From: Toxonevra muliebris
Lineage: Eukaryota; Arthropoda; Insecta; Diptera; Pallopteridae
DNA: 64,000 nucleotides
Direction of reading: 5' to 3'
Assembly: GCA_963691655.1 (NCBI GenBank)
Contig: OY829328.1
Coordinates: forward strand, 16,880,704 to 16,944,703
The notes below the pieces were generated by a model, which saw only the letters and a list, made by a program, of their open reading frames with translations, did no database searches and was not told where the DNA came from. Of the stretch, positions 39,400-52,200 are shown in pieces. Within the stretch, counting starts at the first letter, position 1. Each line of letters starts with the position of its first letter. The position numbers and the translations under genes were made by a program.

Positions 39400-39955
39400 A
39401 GGCCCGACGAGAGGGGGGTGGGTCGGATGGGATTCCCACCGGGCCAGGAGTTTTTGAGGAGGCCCGGATTTCAATCCAAATCCAGAAAAACTTTAACAAG
39501 CGTCTATGCGTCTGAAAACTGAATAACAAACCATGAAATTTATTCATCGGGTTAATCATCTATCAACCATGGAAATATTTTACAGACGGGTCCGGACCCA
39601 ATATTCGAAAAATTTTTGTTATGTAGAATAGGAAAAAAACTTTATTTTCTCATGTCAGATTTGTTTGAAAAGCTCCAGAATATCGGACTGAATTCAAGAG
39701 GTTTCATAAATATATCTGGCGACCAGCGTGAGTCGTTGGTAAAAATTAAAATAATAATTAAAAAAAAAAAAAAAAAATTTTTTTAATATACCACGTTTTT
39801 AAAACGGACTAAAAAGTATAAAATAATTTCTCCTTGCCCCATACATAGATATTTATTGTATCATTTGTGGTGGGAAGAGATAGAGGCGGGGGGAGGGAGG
39901 TGGGCCTATAGATTATCACCACCGGGCCCGAATTTTCTCTCGACGGCCACCATGT
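39400..39955. mobile_element. inverted-repeat element with GGCCCG(A)CGAGAG-like ends
   Basis: The left end AGGCCCGACGAGAGG and the inverted right end TGGCCGTCGAGAG pair imperfectly, and both are followed by GGGCC/G-rich tracts. An internal segment at about 39782-39832 matches the reverse complement of 29880-29930 (TATACCACGTTTTTAAAA), indicating a further dispersed repeat. Boundaries are approximate. Confidence 0.45.
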
Positions 39956-41206
39956 ATGTCAAGTAGGTTTTCTATCTTACCTTCAAATTAAATTTAAAAA
40001 GATCTCAATTAAGATGTAAAACGTTAAGATTCAGAATTATTTAAATGCAGTTTAAAAGCCAATTTAAATATGTGAAAATTTTTATAAATGTATTTTCGAC
40101 GAATTTTCAAAGTCGGTTTTGCTTCATTGTGGCACTTAAGCAAATTCGGCAGTTAAACAATAACAATTTTTTTTGCAAAAGTGAGGCATATAAGTGAATT
40201 CTACTGTATTTATTAATTTCTCTATTTTTCTACTTTCTTAAACTTTATTTTTAACATCCTTAAGCTTATAATAAAAGCTTTGCTAACTTCCGTAAGCTAT
40301 GTTGCTCTTTGGTTCTCTTCCATTAATGGCATCAACAATTTATTCTCTTTTTGACTCTCTTCACTTCCGTCTCTCACAATGAAGCACATTTGACATTTAG
40401 CAATACTGTTTTCTTATAATTTTTTTATTTCGAATATTTCCATATGAATAATTCAAATTATTCTGAATTATTTTAGAGGCAACGTACTAATTATTTAATC
40501 TAACACCAAGGAAGATAAATTCATGTGTTGCTTTTGAGCTTAAATACATCATGTTGATGTTTACATTCCCAAAAGTAAACAAATATTTGTATATTCTTAG
40601 AAGCAAATGCATGGAAGCATGCGAATTGTTTATTTATAAAAATGTTATAATAAAATATAATGTATTAAAAATTATCGTGCATACAATATCTACAAATAAT
40701 TTTCATTAGAGACACATTCCCACTCATGATGCTTTTTTTTTTAATGAACCTGGCACATATTTTGTGTATTATCCTAGCCTTTGTTTATAACAAACTTTTA
40801 AATTTATGACACCCACTAAAAATATTAATTAATTAAAATCGAAATTTTGTGTGAGTTCTCCAACAACAATTTCTACTGGCAAATACATAATTAATTATAA
40901 TAAACTGGTAGAAATTATTGTGACAGTTTAAACAAAGCTAAGTAATACAACATTAATAACTTTTTTAGTTTGGAGTCATACAAAAATGAGCTGCTACGAC
41001 ATGCTAAGCCTTGGCCTGAAGGCTTACAAATGATTTTAACTGTTCTCAAGCAAGCGAGACTGATGCTTAAAGGAGATAGTCAAAGAAAGAGACAAAACAA
41101 AAGAGAGCATTCGACTTTATTGGTGATAAAAGATTACGGGAGAGAATGAGAACAGTCATTTGCCATTCGCCGCACTTTGGTATTGAAATTTGTGTTCTGT
41201 GTTTCT

Positions 41207-41450
41207 AGCGCCGAAACTAGCGGCGCTTCTTAGTCAGTTGGGAAGTGTTCTGTGTTAAGGCGAGGTTTTCGTGTAACTGTATAGTTTTTATTTTAATTAT
41301 TTTACATTTTTAAAGAAATCAAATGTTTCTAAATGAAATAAAATATTTTTATTGAAATTTTATAAAAATATACACACTAAAATATAGATTTTAAAGTGTT
41401 GAGCACGTAAAAAGAAGAAAAAAATCACTTCTTCGCCTTATAAAAAAAAG
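41207..41450 (+). promoter_or_regulatory. candidate promoter and non-coding first exon of the plus-strand gene
   Basis: A GC-rich spaced palindrome (AGCGCCG 41207-41213, CGGCGCT 41221-41227) directly precedes an initiator TCAGTT with predicted +1 at 41236. The following transcribed stretch ends at 41450 with a consensus donor, AAG then GTAAGT. A fitting acceptor is CTAG at 45886-45887, 40 bp before the ATG at 45928. The exon assignment is inference from signals only. Confidence 0.4.
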
Positions 41451-42200
41451 GTAAGTTTAAATCACAGAAACTTAGTTTTAATATTAAACAAAAAAAAATG
41501 AAAAATGAAATATTGGAATTCTAATTCACAAATACCGTTATCAGACGCAATCCCCCCTTAACCGCCACCAAATCTTCTAATTTCCATTCGAGACTCAACA
41601 TCGACAACGCGCATTTCATTCGTTCGGCATTAGAGGTCAATGTCAAGAATAATTTTATTATTTTCGCGGTCAATTTGAGTTGCTCAAAAGCATTTGAGTG
41701 TTTTTATAATGCACGAGTACTTTTCGATACTATTTCCACTTGAATATGCATTCAATGTAAAATTTTATTGTTTGTTAAATAATAATTTCTCAAAAATATA
41801 TTCGAGTAGAAATGAATACATTGAATAAGAGGAGTGCGGTGGTGCCTGTGTGGTAATGGTGGATGGGGAGAGGATCTGCGAAAAAATACATATTTCTTTA
41901 AAATCTGAATTGAAAAATAATCGATACACTTTGATCTTTCATGCTGTTGATAATATTTTGTTTGTATTCAATATTATTTATTTTTTCTTCTTCGTTTTTT
42001 TTTTTTTTGCCTTTTCGGAGCTATGAAATAAATGCTAAATATAAATTTTGAATTATTGCACTTTGCAGAACAAATACTTCGGTTAGCTGAGACTTCATTT
42101 TGAAATGAGTGTGTTTCTCTACGAAGCGAATAAGGCGAAAAAAAAACAATATGAAGTATACAGTAATGGGCAAAATAAATAGCACCGCAATATATATATC

Positions 42201-42443
42201 GCTCATTTACTAAAAGACTGTCATAATTCAAAAAACGCGATTTTGCAGAAAACGCGTTTAAAGTTTTTAATTAAATCCCACTTTGCAGAAAAAAGAAGAA
42301 ATCTTATAATTCTCACGCGCTGAGTATACAAGATATTAATATGAAATTTTTACACAATATGAAGCGTGACATAATGAATAATTCTGCATCACTAACTTAA
42401 AAATCGTGTTTTTTTACTTATGACAGTCTTTTAGTAAATGAGC
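42201..42443. mobile_element. MITE with 23-bp perfect inverted repeats
   Basis: GCTCATTTACTAAAAGACTG and three further bases at 42201-42223 are repeated exactly, inverted, at 42421-42443. Total length is 243 bp. The flanks are ATATAT-rich, so a TA-type target duplication cannot be told apart from background. Confidence 0.7.
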
Positions 42444-43272
42444 AATATATCTGTACCTCAGAGTAAAAGCGTATTAAATCCAAAATTTAAATTTTCCGAT
42501 TTTTTGGCTCACCTAGATGGATAAAGTATTCATTCATTCTACTTCGTTTCTGGAGGAAAAAATTCTATTTTACACTCTTCTTAAAATTTACAGTTTATGA
42601 CCTAATACGCTTTTGTTTGCAGGTCACCACCACTAGAATTGAATTTTTTGATTTTGTGTGTTATGACTATTGAAGCCTCATAGATCTCTTCTCCCCACTC
42701 CCCCCACGAAAAAATTATAATTACTAGTTTACCCCAAAGAAATGAGTTGATCTGAAAAGTATAACTAAATTCTTGTGTATATAGTATACCCGAGCAACAC
42801 GTTTTTTCTTTGGTCAAGTATTATGAAAACATAATTTTTGTAGTTGTTTGTAAATTTTGCCGGGTTGTAGTGGTTATGTACTGGGACTGCTACGCACCAT
42901 CTCTGGGATTGCATTGGCAAGTCTACCAGAATAAAAATTACCTAAGAATAATTTTTCAAAATCCAATATATGTAAAAATAATTACTATTTTACAGTTTGC
43001 TGGCAGATTGATCCATAAGGCCAAAGTTTAATTTCATATATTACATCTCTCGAAATAACTCTCGCGATATACAGACAAAAAATATTTCATGATAAGCTCA
43101 ATTGTTCTCTCAACCACAAAGAGATTTTAAAAATTTTATTCAAAGAAAAAACATCAATTGAGCTGATGTGAAACCAGACACTAACGTATCCAAGGGGCGT
43201 TAGGAGAATCCTCGCCATAAAATGCTCACTTATACTTTCTTTTCAACACAGGTTATTATAGTAGGTACTTTA

Positions 43273-44632
43273 CAGCCCAACCAAAATCGCTCATGCCCAT
43301 ACATTTTGTATGGAGCTGACTGAAACACGAAGCGCACTTACCAGGGATGCCAACTCATTTTTTCTGTCTCCCCTCTGGCTAGCCCTCGAGAAATTTCCCG
43401 ATTTTCGATCAAATTCCCGGCACCTGTTTAATTTTATATTACAACAGCACGATACGCACTTTCCATATAAACATTTTATAAAAACGAAAAATACCTATAC
43501 GTTGGCTAAAAATTGATCTGGGTGTCTGTTATATTAAAGCGACCCTGCACTATCTCGGTCCATAACTTAAGCATTTTTTATAGGGCTGGTAGGTTAATAG
43601 AAATGTTCTTTCTGACTTCGGAGTTCTTTCGACACATGAGTGATTTCATTTCAAGGGAACCCACTCTCAAAATCTATCGGGCTCCAACTTGCACAAAGTT
43701 TAGTCCCATTGGGTAGTAGTTACCACACCAAATTTTAACGAGATGAGGTGTTTCGAGTTACTAGACGTTGATTTTAATAGATAAACAAGCCCCAGCCCAC
43801 TTTCGGACATCAAAGTTCTCAAAAGAAAAGGGTTGGACTTTCTTTTGGCTCGAATAAAAAATGGCAAAAACGTTGTTTAGAGAAAAACGGTTTCAAAGAC
43901 TATCGGTTTTTAACATTTAAAATATACTTCATCTTCTTTATGATGGCTGATCGTAGATCGTAATTAGTCAGCAAAGATTAAGAGTTATTAATCAGGAGCT
44001 GCTGGACCAAGGCATAGCTTAGCCTTTCTGAACGGCCGAAAGGGAAGGCAACACTCGGCGTTATAATTGTCTATATCTACGAAAGCACTCTGTGTTTCTC
44101 TCTGAAATTTTTACAAAATACTTTTGAAATGAAAGACTTTCAAATTACACACTTTTTTAAAAAATCGATTTCTTCAAACCAAGAATGAACAGGGCCCACT
44201 TAAGAAAAGATGAAGATTTTAAGACCTAAAATATGAAATATAAAAGTTAAACGATCTTCATTACATAAAATTTGACAAAAAATACTCTACTGACTTTAAT
44301 AACTAAAAGCTGAACGGTTTCAAATTCTCCGTAAAAAACAGCTCATTCCCCGATTCCCCGTACTACTTATGTAAAATTACCCGCAAATCGGAGAATTCCC
44401 CGCAAGTTGGCATCGCTGGCACTTACGCAAACTTATTTCTATTTTGAAATTGAGAGGGGAGAGCTTTTTTCACAAAAACGCAACAAATAATGTAGATGAG
44501 TAACTTCCAATTTCAATATGTTTGACATCTAGTAACTGACAGTACGCTACGCTCTATTTCAGTCAGGTATTGCGTACGAGTGCGCTACGTAATTTTGCGC
44601 ATACGCATTACGCACTTATTTAGGTTGGGCTG
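43273..44632. mobile_element. PIF/Harbinger-like MITE split by a hAT insertion
   Basis: The ends CAGCCCAACC and GGTTGGGCTG are perfect inverted complements flanked by TTA (43270-43272 and 44633-44635), the target duplication typical of PIF/Harbinger. Without the 1085-bp nested insertion (element plus duplicated target) it is about 275 bp. The arms contain tandem ACGCA/GCGTA-type words. Confidence 0.6.
43342..44418. mobile_element. non-autonomous hAT element nested in the PIF-like MITE (1077 bp)
   Basis: It starts CAGGGATGCCAACTC and ends AAGTTGGCATCGCTG, an inverted pair. An exact 8-bp duplication GCACTTAC flanks it (43334-43341 and 44419-44426). No transposase frame of useful length. The insertion post-dates the host MITE. 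Confidence 0.82.
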
Positions 44633-44826
44633 TTACTAATTTAAACTTTTTCCTCTTTCAAAATTAAAAGGCATACGCCCATGCTAAAGGAAAAAATTTT
44701 AATTTTGTTGCATAGTGTGGAAAGTAAATTGAAAAATTATGGTTTTGCCATCAACCGGACTTTGAAACCATGAAATGGTTCTTCATTACTTAGCACATCT
44801 CATCTACATACTTAAGTTTTATACTA

Positions 44827-45324
44827 CACCCTTGTGCAAATTAATGAGAACAAGACAAATTTTCTTTGAAAAGAGTTTTAATTAAATCAAAAATAAAATC
44901 AGTAACAAATCGGAAAAATTAATATTTAGTTTGGGGCGGATTTTTATTTTTTGGTCCAGGATCCTTCGTACCTATATCAAGGATGATGACCAGCGAAAAA
45001 TACATACATGTCTTGCAAAATGGAATGTTCCCTGAACTCTCAAAGATAAATTCTGAAAGAACATGACACCCTGCGATGCACCCAAGATTGTGGAAATATT
45101 CTTCGCTGACAGCAGGGTAACCATTTTGAATTGGCTTGGCAATTCGCCGATTCTCAATCCAATACGGAATTTGTGGTAAATCTACAAGGCGAGACTGAGA
45201 CGAGATGAGAAAATCTTTAACACTTGCATATTGTTAGTAGAAACTATGCTAATTTCATTTTTGTATGAATCAAAACCATTTTCAAACAAAATTTGTCTTG
45301 TCCACATTAATTTGCACAAGGGTG
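44827..45324. mobile_element. Tc1-like element, internally deleted (498 bp)
   Basis: Long inverted repeats starting CACCCTTGTGCAAATTAATG occur at both ends and extend about 45 bp. TA lies outside each end (44825-44826 and 45325-45326). The middle holds minus-strand frames that may be transposase residue, but none is recognisable enough to name. Confidence 0.75.
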
Positions 45325-45927
45325 TACATCCACAACACCATTACCCAATAGTTTTATTAATGATCACTAGTGAAAAGCGTGAGCGGTCCAATCTGATTAA
45401 ATTATTGCTATTTTGTGGTATATTAGTTCTATAATTTTTCTTGATTTTTTGATATTATAATCAAAACAAAAAATAAATAAAAATAAAACTAGGAAGAAAT
45501 GAATCTCATATAAAAATGAAATGAAAACATCACCTTGGTTTGTATGCATATAGCGAGTCTGGTCTATTTATATGTATATGTTCGATGATTATGTCATGTA
45601 CAAGTTAAGCGCCGGTATTTTAATTATTCAATATTTAAAGTTCAATTCTAGTGTTGTTAGTTAGTCATTAAAGTAATTAAATTGAAAAACTAATCAAGTG
45701 AAGCACTATTTTTTGAAACTGATAAAGCTGATCCGAAGCACTGAAAGTGATTATTTAATTTGTTTTTTGAAATACATAATTAAGATGATTTTTTGCACTA
45801 TAACACAAACACACATACATACATATTGTATTATATGTACCTTCATAAAAACGACTTTTAGTTTATTTTCCATAGTAACTTGTCTAGACTTTGAGTCAAA
45901 AGAAAATAATAAATAGAACAGAAAAAC

Positions 45928-48900
45928 ATGGCGCAGCAATCAGAAGCGGAACAGCAAAATCAGCAACAACAGCCGCAACAGCATCAACAATCACGCAGTA
46001 GTCACCACCCACAAGCTGATGATGATATGGAGGTTATTCAAATGACTACACCTAGACATGATGTATATGAAAAAATTTATAGCTTGGTTGAGAAGTTCGC
46101 CACCACTCGTATTGGGCTATTTGTGATCGAGCGGGGTGATCGCGCATTGAGGGTGGTCGAGGACACCACCAAATGGAGTTTACCACAACAAGGTAGGCAT
46201 AAAGAGAGAAAAACTTTAGCAACTTTAAATTTTATTAATTCTCCCACATATATTTAAAGAGGATCATGCGTACTATAAACTTGAGCGTCCGCTACCTTGG
46301 ATACCATTCTTTGCATTGATCATAACTCTACGTTTCGCACGTATTTGGTTGTCGGTGGCAGCACTGATGATCGGTAATGGACCGGTGATGCCGAATAATG
46401 TCATTTACTTTCTGCAATCGCGGCGTCGTAAGTTGCGAGCATTACGTGCACACGGTATGAAGGTGCGGCGCCAACGAGAGATCGAAGCTAAAGACCGAAT
46501 ATCCGCTCAGTTACAAATGGGGTTTCTTGAGAAACTCACGACACTTTTTTCAACTGCTATTTGTCGTCCGGGTCACTATTATGAGGCAACGATGAATGTG
46601 TTCGTGCATCATGAAGAAGAATCACATCAGCAAACTCCACCACAGCAACGTTTGATGGTAAGCAAAATATTTTCCACATATGCAAAACTCCTGATTAAAA
46701 TTCTTTGCCATCTAGGGCCCTATTCAGCGTGCCAAACGTCGCCGCTCTGATGAAGGTGATGATGATATCGAAAACTTGACATGTGACCAAATATTATCAA
46801 AGTATGCCAATGAAGATTCCGATGATGATTCTGATTTTATACCAAATGCCGATGATTATGATGGCAGCTCCTCCAGTGAGAACAACACCAGCTTTGGCAC
46901 CACTACAGATGATACACCTGAGGACAATGACGGCAATATGGTCTGTATGATAATAATATAAGCATTGTCGACTATAACTTTTGATAATACGAAATGAATA
47001 TAGGAAAGCGAAAGTAAATCTGGAAAAATTGATGAAGGTAACGCCCAAAATACAAATAAATCTAGCAGCAAAACCTTCAATCAGAGCGTTGAGATTTCGA
47101 ACGAGCACAGCACGGGGCATAAGTTACTTATGCCGAAGCCAATGCACGATATCAAGAAGGAACCGCTTACCGATGTCGAGAGCGGCAACGAGCCGTTGAC
47201 ACCAAAGGAGAATGGACCCAGCAATGGAGACGAGCAGCGAGGAGAAGGGGATGTCGGTAATGGATATTGATTAAGTACATTTTACTGCATTTAAAAAGTA
47301 GCAATAGTTTTACAGTTACATTTTACATAACGTTTTCCCTTTTCTACATTTCTTTGAAATACCAAAGCGATTTTTTGTTTTTGTTTTTTGAAATAAGAAA
47401 TTATGAAACATTATATAAGAAGTTTGTTTTTAATACTCAACATCTCTCTATCCATCTAAGTATATGTTTACACACGAACTTGCATATGCATATGTGTGGT
47501 TCTTGCAATTGGTAGTTCCACGATTCCTCAATTTTTGTTATGCAAAATTCAAAATTTCTTAATTTGTCCTCAAACTTTTTAATTTTGGCTTGATTTTTAA
47601 GATGAACATTCAAAAACTTTAGAACATCTTCAATTACACTCTCTCCAACAGTATCGCAAGCAAGTAATGTGACGCCATCGACCACTAGTGGCACCAGCAC
47701 CAGCACCCACACCCCCAACTTCCACCTACTCAATGGCAACGCAGGAGATCGTGAACAACAAAAATCTACACCTGGACATGAATCTGCGGCGGAAAGTAAG
47801 CCAAGGTTAATGCTGCCACTATTTGGGGTCACCACCGCTACAGCAAGTAACTATCGAAATTCAAAATTTCTCAGTTTTTCTTTTAACAAATTTTTAACAA
47901 TAGTACTTTGTATTTGTTTTTGTTATCCCTTTTACCTGTTCAGTAGAATCAAATGATCAATCAATCAATATCGATGATATTTCCAACGATGAATCCAATA
48001 CCCCATCCTCCTCTCCCAGCTCAAGTTCAAATACATCATCATCCTCATATTCTTCCTTACCTTCTTTTATGATAAGTGACGATGACTTAAACATAAATGA
48101 AAGTTTCTCGATTCATGATGATGATGATGATGATGATGAAGCACAAACTCCAACGCCAACTTCCGATAATTTCGACAGCTCCATTCTGAGTTCAGCTTCA
48201 TCGTCTGAAGACATTTTTTATAGTCCAATCGGTTCGTGTAAATTATACCCCAAAAAAAAAAAAATAAAAATTACATTTGTTTTTGTGTTCGTGTACTTCA
48301 TCAATTTCATAACATTTAACATTTTCTCGCAGAAAAAGTTTTTACCTTTTTCATAAATTTTCAACATTTGTTATGTGTTTTCGTTCTAATTGTTCTATTC
48401 TCCTTTTATGAACAAGTGTGGGTGGTTCTGAAAGATCTCTGGCTGAACAACTTCAGAGATTACAACGAAACGGTACATTTCTTAACTTAATCTTTTCCAA
48501 GCTGCAACATGCTCGGTCTCTGTTTCGATATCAGAAGAGTTTCTTTGTTCCTTCAACCAAAATTATTTATCGCTACGAGAACTTAAAGAACCCCCCTTCC
48601 ACAAAATATAATATACATACCATATTTACATACTTATCACATTATCGGCACATTATCGATTTTATTTTTTTGTTTAAATTCATTTTTTCATTTAGATTAA
48701 TATATGTACATCTAGAGTTCAACAACATATAAATTCGTTTTCTTCTTTAAGGATCGCCTCCAAATTTTAATGCAACCTATAAACCTGTTTCAATTTTGAA
48801 AAAGCCTACGCCAAAACAACCGACTCCGAACCAAGCTAATGGTAATAAAAACATCGAATTCCTAATCGCTTTAACTATAACATTGTAACTTTTTTCACTG

Positions 48901-49050
48901 ACAGCTCATCATTCTACACCCAAGAGTGACGAAGGATTTGCTACATCAGACACCGTTAATCCAATTGATACTTCGAGTAAGATTAGGAAACATCAGCATC
49001 ACCAATCACAGAGGCCTAATTATCGATATGGTAGCAAGAATCGACACTGA
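45928..49050 (+). CDS. 639-residue protein with hydrophobic hairpin and acidic tail, possibly Jabba-like lipid-droplet protein
   Basis: Nine exons join in phase: 45928-46192, 46260-46657, 46716-46940, 47004-47256, 47652-47846, 47944-48235, 48417-48472, 48752-48841 and 48905-49050 (TGA). The protein starts with a Gln-rich stretch and a conserved-looking block ATTRIGLFVIERGDRALRVV. At residues 100-127 a Pro-bounded hydrophobic segment suits a membrane hairpin or droplet monolayer, followed by an Arg-rich block (QSRRRKLRALRAHGMKVRR). The C-terminal half is Ser/Asp-rich low complexity, including a run of seven Asp in exon 6. This layout recalls Drosophila Jabba, the lipid-droplet histone anchor. 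That identification is tentative and from recollection. Read-through of introns gives in-frame alternative ends (for example TGA at 47267 and a hydrophobic tail ending at 48356). Confidence 0.8.
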
Positions 49051-49198
49051 ACTCCACCATTCCATTTTCGCTTATTCACATTTCTCCATTGTTTGTTTTA
49101 CGAAATTAAGAAATTTTTACTTTTAGGTTTACATATATTTTTTCTTGAAGTTATTTAGCATATTCACATACATATATATTTACTTAAAAAGAAGAACA

Positions 49199-49213
49199 TT
49201 TATTGAAAATAAA
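49199..49213. terminator. paired polyadenylation signals of two convergent genes
   Basis: AATAAA on the plus strand (49208-49213) lies 158 bp after the stop of the upstream gene. AATAAA on the minus strand (49199-49204) lies 66 bp after the P450 stop. The two signals are four bases apart, so the 3' ends of the two transcripts probably overlap. Confidence 0.6.
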
Positions 49214-49269
49214 AAAAAATTTTAAGTAATTTCCTATTTAGTTTTACTATACATGTACATAGTTTCCAA

Positions 49270-52200
49270 TTAATCTTGAATTGGTTCAAATTTAAAATCC
49301 ATATCTCCATACGCAGTTAATATTAAATTACTCAAATATTTCATTTCTTCTTTGCCCTCCCAAGTTATTCGAAATTTACGGAATGTTCGCACCAATAAAG
49401 TTTCCATTTCCAATTCGGCAATACGTCGACCAATACAAGTTCGTGGTCCGAAACCAAATGGCAAAAAAACGAATGGATTTAATGTCTTGGCTGATAGGCA
49501 AGCCGTTTCACCCGACTTCAACCATCGTTCTGGAATAAATTCCTCATTTTGCGGGAAATACTCTTCCATGCGACATAACTCCATGTTATTCATATGAATA
49601 GCGGTACCCTTGGGTATTCTATAGCCCGATAATACAATATCTTTTGGGGTTATACGACTGGTTATCGGAACAACGGGTGTCATACGTTGTGACTCCTTAA
49701 AACAAGCACGTAAATATGGCATATTTTTGGTATGTTCCTCTGTAAGTGGTTCATCTGGGTCGGGCAATATAGTTCTAAGTTCACGATGTAATATTTCTTG
49801 TTTCTCGGGATTTTTAGCGACATGATAGATTGTCGTGAGCAAAGCCGATGTAGTCTTAAATTAAAGAAAAATTAATTGTGGCATTAATATGAAATATATG
49901 TATATCTAATGAGCTGTATTGAATTTTACCGTATCCATGCCAGCTAGTAACATGTCGATTGCCATCACAATTGCCACGGTCTTGTCAATGCGGCAAAGTT
50001 GCTCCAGCACACATTTAACGTCCTGTTTATTGTCGTTTTCCCGTTCAAATCTATCCATTGCTTCAGTAATATAAGCTGTTGTTAAGTCAGTTAGATTATC
50101 ATGAGCACGCATTAGACGTTTAAAATTTGGTGTTTCAATATATTTCCAAAACGATGGTAGAATATCCAATTCAAAGCTAAACTGCAAAAAATCACTCATA
50201 TAACCGGCGATTTGAAGCGCTCTTTCCGTAGCCTTTTCGTTAATAACATTCAGGCGTGTATTAAATGCAATACAAGTTATCGATTCAAAAGCCCACATTT
50301 TCAATTCCTCTTGAAAGTTTTTCCGAAGCAAACCTGTCTTTGGATCACGTTGGGACTCAATTCTGAAAAAAAATTTTGTTTTATATGGGTGCAGGTCTTT
50401 TGCCTTATGATTCTAGGGCTCAATTCTCTCCCCAAATATGCTATGAACTGAGCTCTTCTGTCGGCGTTTTGTATTATATGCATTAGGGTGGCTCTTATTT
50501 TTCAAGTTTGATTTTTTTTTGTGCTATCCCTCAGTTTAGTTCCAATACATAAAAAAATAAGCTTTGCAGAATTCGAGCTCAATCGGATTAGGGGAAGGGG
50601 TTGCCCCTCGGCCCCTACATTTGAAAAAAAATACGAAAAATTTTGTAAAAAATTAATTTTTTTTTTTCAAAAATATTGTACAGAGTAGAGGCTAAACACA
50701 ACAGGGACTATTTGTTAAATTTCATCTCTAAAAAATGTTTTCAAGGAAAAATTTCAATTTTGAATATTCACCTCTTTTCGAAAAAAAAAGTATTGATGTA
50801 TGCCACTGACAGTATTTGCTGTCTCGTGTATGCAAATCTAACCTTACATAGAAATCATATTTTACGGAATTGAAAAAACAAATAGATTCAATCTTTTATC
50901 CTAATTTTTTAATTTTGAAGTTCAGGGGCAACATTTTCCATTATCCCATCGGGCACATATTCCGCATAGCTCATTTTTTGTTCCAAAAATATTGTACAGA
51001 GTAGAGGCCAAACTTGATAAAAAAAATCAAGGTCAGAATCACAAATAAAAAATTACTCAAAAAAGTCACTCATTCGCTTTTTACCGTTGGGCTACGTTAC
51101 CGATTTCTGTTGGACTACGTTACCGATTTCTATCGAAATTGAATTTCATGAGCGTAGCATTACTTACCTTTCCATAAATTCCTTTGATATTTGATCAACC
51201 TGTGGTAAATTTTGGCGTACATTTTTCATTTTTAACATTACAGGATTCACTTTATTTCGTATATCAAACCATTGTTTTCCTTGCCTATATAATTCGTAAA
51301 TTATATACAGATTACAGACAATATAACTGCACACATACAGTATTTGAGTGTTTCAAGTTATACTTACGCCGATACCAATCCGATGCAACCATTGTAAACA
51401 TCAGGTCTCTTTTTTGCTCGAAAATATGTTATAGTCTCTAAAGTAGATCTCCGTGGCCATACACCCTCATTGCGATATGTTATTTCAAAGTCTTTTGCAT
51501 TATATGTAAATACAGAATCATCTTGGCCCAGTAAACCTTTAACTCGAAAAATATTTCCATAACGTTTGCGCATAATTCTATTCAATTCAATCAAATTTAA
51601 CTTGTGCAATTCTCCTGTAAATAGCAAAATAATAAGATTTTATGTCGTTCATTCTCATTTATATAGCAAAATTTTTTTAATAACTATTACCTCCTGGTAG
51701 AAAATCTCTAATTACCCCTAACCTCGTCGGACCAGGCAACGTTTCGTAACCCTTGGCATTCAATAATTCTTCGTTTGCTCTAGATTCGTTTTTTACATCA
51801 CTTTCAGAAATCTATTGGATATAAGAATCATATAGCAATTATATAAAAAAGATGGAAAACAAGATTGCGTCAATAAGCTGGCCAAAATTGCCTCCCTTTC
51901 TGCGCATGTCGACACCAGGAATATTTTAAAAGCTAGCAGAGACAGAGACTGCATATTTTATTGCATAAAATGTTAAAATTAATGATAGCACTGTTCTACA
52001 AATGGAAAATTTTGAAAACGAGCAGACACGGGACAAATGCACTTAGGGTAATGGAGGGCCGCTGAATCCGAATCCGTGGTCCGTTTTGCTCAGCTACGTC
52101 ACAATTTTTTTTTTTTTTTTTAATTAATTAATTTTTTCGCAATTTTTTTCATCCTCGTTATCATCGTTCGCTTCTCGTTGTTAACTTAACCCAGTCATGC

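Larger units (their letters stand above)
21583..41206. other. upstream region of Mctp without recognised coding exon
   Basis: Nearly 20 kb between the Mctp start codon and the 5' exon of the plus-strand gene. It may contain upstream untranslated Mctp exons. Recognised contents are listed separately: CRE-like sites, several transposons, a decayed multicopy gene and SINEs. Elsewhere there are microsatellites (TG run near 38657-38678) and long T or A tracts. The short open frames here show no domains I recognise. Confidence 0.6.
41451..45887 (+). other. presumed 5' intron of the plus-strand gene
   Basis: If the 41236-41450 exon is real, this 4.4 kb is its intron. It holds a MITE, a nested PIF/hAT pair and a Tc1-like remnant, listed separately. 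The first 700 bases and the last 500 are plain AT-rich sequence. Confidence 0.4.
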
